Assembly: GCF_900167605.1 (NCBI RefSeq)
Contig: NZ_FUYH01000017.1
Span: 1-56,378 of the forward strand
Direction of reading: 5' to 3'
DNA length: 56,378 bases
Origin: Caloramator quimbayensis
GTDB taxonomy: Bacteria > Bacillota > Clostridia > Clostridiales > Caloramatoraceae
Shown here: piece after piece, positions 51,551-56,378 of the stretch
How the letters are laid out: the number at the start of each line of letters is the position of its first letter
Position numbering within the stretch: the first letter of the stretch is position 1
Notes under the pieces: generated by a model
Databases searched by the model: none
What the model was told of the DNA's origin: nothing
What the model saw: only the letters and a program-made list of their open reading frames with translations
Position numbers and translations under genes: made by a program

Positions 51551-52393
51551 ATGGTTAAAAAATTTGTAGTTATAAAACCCTTTAATCACAATGTAGTCTA
51601 CTGCAAATGTATAGATTCAAAGAATGAGTGCATTATATTAGGAAAAGGTGTAGGATTTGGAGTTAAAGAAGGGCAGTATGTTAATGATAAAAATATTGAA
51701 AAAGTACTATATATTTTCGATGAAGATACAATTAGAAAATTTAATTCTTTGATTGAAAACATAGATGGAGATATTGTTGCAGCAGCAGAAGAGATAATAG
51801 AATATGCTGCCTCATGTTTTGAATCTAAATTAAATGAAAATCTCCATATTACCCTTTTAGACCATCTAAATTTTGCTGTTATAAGATACAAAAGCGCAAT
51901 TGAGATAAAAAATCCTTTTTTATATGAGATAAAGTCTATGTATAAAAAAGAATTTGAAATTGCAAAAAAAGCAGTAGAGCTTATAAATAATAAACTCAAT
52001 ATAAATCTTCCAGAGGATGAGGCAGCTTTCATAGCTATGCATATACATGCAGCTGCCAATAATATACCAATATCACAGGCAGCATTAACAACAAATGTAA
52101 TTGCAGCATCTATACAATATATTGAAGACTCTTTAGGAATAAACATAGATAAAGAAAGCATAGAATATATTAGGCTGTTAACTCATATAAGATTTGCGGT
52201 AGATAGGGCACGAAAAAAGATAAGCATAGAAAATCTTTTAATAGATACTATAAAAGAGAAATATAATTATTCTTTTCAGATAGCTAAAAACCTATCTGAA
52301 ATGTTAAATAAAGAATATTTTATAGAGTTTTCTGAGGGAGAAATAGGATATATAGCGCTTCACCTTCAGACCATAATAGGTAAATTAACGTGA
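51551..52393 (+). CDS. BglG/LicT-family transcriptional antiterminator
   Basis: A 280-residue RNA-binding regulator. The N-terminal CAT domain (about 1-55) has VIKPFNHNVVYCKC and ECIILGKGVGFGVKEGQYV. PRD1 (about 65-170) has the conserved His in LLDHLNFAVIRYK and AAFIAMHIHAAAN. PRD2 (about 171-280) has RLLTHIRFAVDRARKK and GYIALHLQTIIG. PTS phosphorylation of the PRD histidines would control its binding to the two RAT sites at 50951 and 52402. Inducer is presumably the MurP substrate. Confidence 0.94.
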   Translation: MVKKFVVIKPFNHNVVYCKCIDSKNECIILGKGVGFGVKEGQYVNDKNIEKVLYIFDEDTIRKFNSLIENIDGDIVAAAEEIIEYAASCFESKLNENLHITLLDHLNFAVIRYKSAIEIKNPFLYEIKSMYKKEFEIAKKAVELINNKLNINLPEDEAAFIAMHIHAAANNIPISQAALTTNVIAASIQYIEDSLGINIDKESIEYIRLLTHIRFAVDRARKKISIENLLIDTIKEKYNYSFQIAKNLSEMLNKEYFIEFSEGEIGYIALHLQTIIGKLT

Positions 52394-52401
52394 TTTTTAA
52401 G

Positions 52402-52476
52402 AGCATGTTACTGGTAATGCAGGCATTAGCTCAAGAGATGATGGAACTATATTGTCATTTCTTGGGCTTTTTTTAT
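52402..52476 (+). promoter_or_regulatory. RAT antiterminator and terminator 2
   Basis: GCATGTTACTGGTAATGCAGGCATTAG (52403-52429) repeats the RAT pattern. It is followed by a terminator (AGCTCAAGAGATG ... CATTTCTTGGGCT, T run to about 52476). Located before murP, it gives a second checkpoint within the operon. Confidence 0.9.
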
Positions 52477-52501
52477 AAAAAAATAAAAAGGGGGTTTTTA
52501 A

Positions 52502-53857
52502 ATGTCAACGACAAATCTTATGCCTAATCAAATTGCAGAGCAAATATTGAAGAAAGTGGGCAATAAGCAAAATATTATTTCAATTGCTTATTGTATGACA
52601 AGATTGAGATTGACAGTAAAGGATTTATCTTTAGTACAAAAGGAAGAACTAAAGAAGACAGAGGGAGTATTAGGACTTGTTGAGCAGGATAATCAAGTTC
52701 AAATAATTTTAGGTCCTGGAAGGGTTGTAAAGGTAGCAAATGAAATGAGCCTTTTAACAGGATTAAAAGTTGGTGAGCTTGATGAAGCTGCTATAAGAAA
52801 AGAAGAAATTAAAGCAAAGAATTCTACACCATTTAAAAATTTATTAAAGAAGATATCAAATGTATTTATACCATTAATTCCTGCATTTATTGCGTGTGGT
52901 CTTGTAATGGGTATTAATAATATTTTATCAAAATTCAATCCTGAATTCGCAAAAACTACATTTGGAGGAATTTTAGGAGTTATAGGTGGAGCAGTTTTCT
53001 TTGGACTTAATTTGTTTGTTGGTGCAAATGCTGCAAAGGAATTTGGAGGTTCTCCAATGCTTGGAGGAACAATGGCAGCTATAATATCTGGTCCGTCTCT
53101 TGCTAATGTACAGCTTTCTGGGAAACCGCTTGTTCCGGGACGAGGAGGAGTTATTGCAGTTTTGTTAGTTGTTGTATTTAGTAGTTGGCTTGAGAAAAAA
53201 ATAAGAAAATATATTCCAGAAGTATTGGATTTATTTATTACACCGCTCCTTACTGTACTCATTGCAGGATTTGCAGCTATATTTGTATTGCAACCTTTAG
53301 GAGGTGCAATTTCAGATTCAATAGGTAATGCAGTAAAGGCAGCAATACAAAGTGGTGGAGCTATAACAGGATTCATACTTGGAGGAACATTTTTACCGCT
53401 TGTAATGACAGGATTACATCAAGGACTTACTCCAATTCATGCTGATCTTTTAAAAACAACAGGGCAAAATCTTCTGTTACCAATACTTGCTATGGCTGGT
53501 GCTGGCCAAGTTGGGGCTTCTATAGCAGTATATTTTAAGACCAAAAACAATAGACTAAAAAAGACTATTTTATCAGGTCTTCCAGTAGGCATACTTGGAG
53601 TTGGAGAACCATTGATATATGGTGTTACGTTACCTCTTGGAAAGCCATTTTTAGGGGCATGTATTGGAGGTGCATTTGGAGGAGCTTTCAATGCTGCTAC
53701 TAAAGTAGCTTCAATAAGTATGGGATTATCAGGTCTTCCACTTGCTGCATTAATAAAGCCGGGGACAGTTGTATATTATTTAATTGGTGTTCTTATTGCG
53801 TATACAGCAGGATTTATAGCAACTTATATATTAGGATTTGAAGATCCAGAAGAATAA
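52502..53857 (+). CDS. murP: PTS EIIBC transporter, probable N-acetylmuramic acid transporter
   Basis: A 451-residue PTS permease of the glucose-sucrose superfamily. The IIB domain holds the phospho-Cys in SIAYCMTRLRLTVKD (Cys31) and QVQIILGPGRVVKVANEM. The IIC domain begins near 105 (NVFIPLIPAFIACGLVMGIN) and has PLVMTGLHQGLTPIHADLL, GILGVGEPLIYGVTLPLGKP and FNAATKVASISMG. It lacks EIIA. The assignment to MurNAc rests on the following MupG and MurQ genes, as the sequence alone cannot tell MurNAc from sucrose or trehalose systems. It imports and phosphorylates the sugar to MurNAc-6-P. Confidence 0.88.
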   Translation: MSTTNLMPNQIAEQILKKVGNKQNIISIAYCMTRLRLTVKDLSLVQKEELKKTEGVLGLVEQDNQVQIILGPGRVVKVANEMSLLTGLKVGELDEAAIRKEEIKAKNSTPFKNLLKKISNVFIPLIPAFIACGLVMGINNILSKFNPEFAKTTFGGILGVIGGAVFFGLNLFVGANAAKEFGGSPMLGGTMAAIISGPSLANVQLSGKPLVPGRGGVIAVLLVVVFSSWLEKKIRKYIPEVLDLFITPLLTVLIAGFAAIFVLQPLGGAISDSIGNAVKAAIQSGGAITGFILGGTFLPLVMTGLHQGLTPIHADLLKTTGQNLLLPILAMAGAGQVGASIAVYFKTKNNRLKKTILSGLPVGILGVGEPLIYGVTLPLGKPFLGACIGGAFGGAFNAATKVASISMGLSGLPLAALIKPGTVVYYLIGVLIAYTAGFIATYILGFEDPEE

Positions 53858-53869
53858 TATAAAATATAT

Positions 53870-53907
53870 AATTATAGAGAATTGAGAAAACTCAATTCTC
53901 TATAATT
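53870..53907 (+). other. 17-bp perfect hairpin between murP and mupG
   Basis: 53870-53886 and 53891-53907 (AATTATAGAGAATTGAG and its complement) pair perfectly around AAAA. No T run follows, so it is more likely an mRNA stability or processing element than a terminator. Confidence 0.6.
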
Positions 53908-53925
53908 GGAAATAAGGAGATTTGT

Positions 53926-55002
53926 ATGCCAAAAGGAATTTCAATTTTTACAGGTTTAAATTATACTTTGGAAGAAAATTTAAATTATATAGTTTTTGCA
54001 AAAGAAAATGGATTTCAAAGCATATTCACATCACTACATATACCTGAAGCGGATTATAAAAGGACTATTGATGAATTTATTAATATGGTGGAATTCAGCA
54101 ATAAGAATAATATGAATGTTATTGCAGATATATCTCCGAGGACTTTTAAATATTTAGGAGTAACAATGAACGATATGAAATATTTCAAGGAACTTGGATT
54201 ATATGGAATTAGAGTGGACTTTGGATTTACAGCAAAAGAAATAGCTGAATTCACCAAAAACCCTTATGATATAAAAATAGAAATAAATGCAAGCACAGTA
54301 AACGAAAAATTTTTAAATGAATTTCGAACATTTGAACCTAATTATAGCAATATACAAGCTTGTCATAATTATTATCCGAGATTAAATACAGGGATATCTA
54401 TTGATACGTTTAATTATAAGAACAAATTGCTTAGAAAGTATGGAATAAATATATCAGCATTTATTCCTTCTTTAATAAATAAAAGAGCACCTTTATTTGA
54501 AGGACTACCTACTTTAGAAAATCATAGATTTATGGAACCTCAAATTGCAGCTAAACATTTATTTGTATTAGGAATAAACAATGTTATTTTTGGAGATAGT
54601 ATTCCAACTAATAAAGAGATAGAAACAGTTGGAAGAGTTGATGAAAATATTTTAGAGCTAAGAATAAAAGCGTTTACTTCAAGTAAAATAGAAAGAGATA
54701 TTTTATTTAATCATATTCATACAAATAGACCTGATAATGCAGAAGATGTTATTCGATCTACATCTTCAAGAGAGCATATAAATGAAGTAATAGAACCTTA
54801 TAATAATATTGAAAGGATTATTGGTTTTATTACTATTGATAATAAGGACTATTTAAGATATTGTGGAGAACTGCAGATTTGCAAAAAAAATCTTCCGGCT
54901 GATAATAGAGTTAATGTTGTAGGAAAAGTTATTGATGAAGAAATATTTTTGATTAATTACATAAATGAAGAAAGTAAATTTAAATTTATTGAAACGAAAT
55001 AA
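53926..55002 (+). CDS. mupG: MupG-family 6-phospho-N-acetylmuramidase (DUF871)
   Basis: A 358-residue TIM-barrel plus C-terminal cyclophilin-like domain protein of the former DUF871 group. Features: [95 protein letters not shown] and [17 protein letters not shown]. MupG cleaves MurNAc-6-P-GlcNAc taken up by MurP. Its place between murP and murQ supports this role: the cell may import the disaccharide rather than only free MurNAc. An AAGGAGA site precedes the ATG. Confidence 0.88.
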   Translation: MPKGISIFTGLNYTLEENLNYIVFAKENGFQSIFTSLHIPEADYKRTIDEFINMVEFSNKNNMNVIADISPRTFKYLGVTMNDMKYFKELGLYGIRVDFGFTAKEIAEFTKNPYDIKIEINASTVNEKFLNEFRTFEPNYSNIQACHNYYPRLNTGISIDTFNYKNKLLRKYGINISAFIPSLINKRAPLFEGLPTLENHRFMEPQIAAKHLFVLGINNVIFGDSIPTNKEIETVGRVDENILELRIKAFTSSKIERDILFNHIHTNRPDNAEDVIRSTSSREHINEVIEPYNNIERIIGFITIDNKDYLRYCGELQICKKNLPADNRVNVVGKVIDEEIFLINYINEESKFKFIETK

Positions 55003-55016
55003 TTGTGGAGGTAGAA

Positions 55017-55934
55017 ATGGACATTAATAAATTAAATGTATTAACAACTGAAGGAAGGAATATTAATACAATTGATATTGATAAACTTGATACCTTAGGT
55101 ATTATTACTCTTATAAACGAAGAGGATAAAAAAGTAGCTTATGCTGTTGAAAATGCTAAAAAAGACATAGCAAAGGCTGTAGATGAGATTGCAAATCGAC
55201 TATCTAATGGCGGGAGGCTTATTTATATAGGAGCAGGTACAAGCGGCAGGCTTGGGATTGTGGATGCTTCTGAATGTCCACCTACTTTTGGAGTAGATTT
55301 TGAACTTGTTCAGGGATTGATTGCAGGAGGACATGAGGCAATTTTTAAGGCTGTTGAGGGGGCTGAGGATGATGAGGTACTGGGTAAAAAAGATTTAGTA
55401 AACATAAATCTTACATCTAAGGATGTAGTTTGTGGTATTGCAGCCTCTGGCAGAACACCTTATGTTATAGGTGCCATGAATTATGCAAAAGAGATTGGTG
55501 CTGCAGTTATTTGTGTTACTATGAACCCTGAAAGTGAAATGTCAAAGATAGCTGATTATCCTATAAGTGTTGTAGTAGGACCTGAGGTTATAATGGGTTC
55601 TACACGTATGAAAGCAGGTACTGCCCAGAAAATGGTTTTAAATATGCTCACAACTGCAACTATGATAAAGCTTGGCAAAGTATATAGCAATCTTATGGTT
55701 GATGTTAAGGCAACAAATGAAAAGCTTGTAGCAAGGGCAAAAAGGATTGTAATGATAGCAACAGGTGCTGATGAAAATACTGCAAGCAGTATATTAGATG
55801 AAACTAATTATGATGTAAAATTAAGTATTTTTATGCTTTTAACAGGGTTAGAAAAGGAAAAAGCAAGAGAAATGCTTAAAAAAAACTGTGGCTATATTCA
55901 AAAAGCCTTAGAAGATGTAAAAAATGAAAAATAA
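55017..55934 (+). CDS. murQ: N-acetylmuramic acid 6-phosphate etherase
   Basis: Removes lactate from MurNAc-6-P to give GlcNAc-6-P. The ATG at 55017 follows GGAGG by 5 bases; an upstream GTG at 55005 would overlap that site. The 305-residue SIS-domain protein has [40 protein letters not shown] (about 56-75), [20 protein letters not shown] (Glu region), [38 protein letters not shown] and [19 protein letters not shown]. All these are hallmark MurQ motifs. Last gene before the terminator. Confidence 0.96.
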   Translation: MDINKLNVLTTEGRNINTIDIDKLDTLGIITLINEEDKKVAYAVENAKKDIAKAVDEIANRLSNGGRLIYIGAGTSGRLGIVDASECPPTFGVDFELVQGLIAGGHEAIFKAVEGAEDDEVLGKKDLVNINLTSKDVVCGIAASGRTPYVIGAMNYAKEIGAAVICVTMNPESEMSKIADYPISVVVGPEVIMGSTRMKAGTAQKMVLNMLTTATMIKLGKVYSNLMVDVKATNEKLVARAKRIVMIATGADENTASSILDETNYDVKLSIFMLLTGLEKEKAREMLKKNCGYIQKALEDVKNEK

Positions 55935-55959
55935 AATATTTTTCAGAATTTTTATCCTT

Positions 55960-55998
55960 GAGCTGCTGACAAATGTATTTTGTCTGCAGCTCTTTTAA
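55960..55998 (+). terminator. murQ terminator, target of the group II intron
   Basis: GAGCTGCTGACAAA (55960-55973) pairs with TTTGTCTGCAGCTC (55979-55992) with one mismatch, then TTTTAA. The intron begins at the next base. Confidence 0.9.
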
Positions 55999-56378
55999 GT
56001 GTGCCCGGCATGGGCAACAGCTCGGCGGTGAAAGTCCGCTATGGGCTTGGTAGTGGGAACCATTAGCCAATGGCAAGGGTGTCCATCGTGAGGTGGAATC
56101 TGAAGGAAGCCGGAGGCAAAGTCTCGGCTCGATGAACAAGAACCACATACGAGGCTGACTTGAGGCGGACGAGTTTGCGGAACAAAACAAAGTCCAACAC
56201 TACCCGAACCTCATACAGTAAATGTGGCGAGTATATGGGATGAAGGCGGTTGCTCTTACCCGGGGAGGTCTAACAGATATGCCATAAAAAGAATGAACTT
56301 TCTCAATGGCAACCTATTCAGCGATGAATAGCTGAACTGTTAGAAGTCAGCAGAGGTCATAGTACTACGAAATACGCG
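55999..56378 (+). mobile_element. Class C group II intron, 5' part (domains I-III), rest outside window
   Basis: The sequence starts GTGTGCCCGGCATGGGCAAC, the 5' end of IIC introns such as that of Oceanobacillus iheyensis. Further segments match in order: GGTGAAAGTCC, TTAGCCAATGGCAAGGGTGTCC, GTGGAATCTGAAGGAAGC, GAGGCTGACTTGAGGC, GAGTTTGCGGAACAAAACAA, TACCCGGGGAGGTCT and GAAGTCAGCAGAGGTCATAGTA. The reverse-transcriptase/maturase gene should lie in domain IV just beyond the window. Insertion right behind an intrinsic terminator is the known habit of class C introns. Confidence 0.93.

Noticed and set aside
55876-56190. A 104-codon minus-strand frame crossing the murQ end and intron
   Set aside because: It runs through the murQ 3' end, the terminator and intron domain I; the proline/serine-rich product is a composition artefact.
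1-56378. tRNA or rRNA genes
   Set aside because: I saw no cloverleaf with a GGTTCGAATCC-type T arm and no rRNA-like blocks; the T-box leader's GGTACCGCG is not a tRNA.

Overview
The window is AT-rich DNA from a low-GC Gram-positive anaerobe, most likely a Clostridia member. The evidence is Shine-Dalgarno sites of the AGGAGG type, frequent GTG/TTG starts, a T-box leader, [FeFe] hydrogenases, a BglG-type antiterminated PTS operon and a tungstate/molybdenum-cofactor locus. No rRNA or tRNA gene was seen. A Caloramator-like relative is a guess only.

Layout. 1-2.4 kb: a REP-associated (Y1/HUH) transposase cut by the window edge, with its likely cognate short extragenic repeat, then two envelope proteins sharing a C-terminal domain. 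2.5-5.0 kb: an operon of an Ldh_2-family malate dehydrogenase and malic enzyme behind a leader with a terminator hairpin. 5.1-9.7 kb: acyl-ACP thioesterase, T-box-controlled ilvE, a 2-hydroxyacid dehydrogenase and aroD. 9.9-18.4 kb: a Moco/tungsten-cofactor riboswitch followed by a long plus-strand run (tungstate ABC transporter, MogA/MoaB, two MoeA proteins of which one carries a binding-protein domain, MoaA, MoaC, MOSC, ThiF/MoeB-like). 18.4-18.85 kb: a GC-richer gene-free stretch that folds into many helices and looks like a large structured RNA.

19.7-26.3 kb: a group-B-like [FeFe] hydrogenase, divergent from a hydrogen/redox-sensing operon (thioredoxin-like 2Fe-2S protein, PAS-containing sensory hydrogenase, SpoIIE-type phosphatase) with a near-consensus Rex site. 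The last gene of that operon encodes a TnpB-family protein in which all three RuvC catalytic positions appear substituted. It is followed at once by a compact pseudoknotted RNA candidate and a terminator. I consider this the most likely undescribed system in the window: an exapted, nuclease-dead, possibly RNA-guided regulator tied to hydrogen sensing.

26.2-33.1 kb: a DUF1836 regulator, PspC, an unrecognised membrane protein, a stand-alone ATP-cone protein and a SWIM/SNF2 helicase. 33.3-45.1 kb: a sucrose/fructoside locus with a chemoreceptor-type protein carrying a cytoplasmic sugar-binding domain, a LacI regulator with two matching operators, an ABC importer, GH32 hydrolase, PfkB sugar kinase, sucrose-phosphate-synthase-like GT and a GalT-like transferase. 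45.1-50.9 kb: a two-component system followed by GT39, GT2 and GtrA envelope glycosylation genes. 50.9-55.9 kb: a MurNAc PTS operon (EIIA, antiterminator, MurP, MupG, MurQ) with two RAT/terminator switches. 55.96-56.38 kb: the murQ terminator with the 5' part of a class C group II intron inserted directly behind it.
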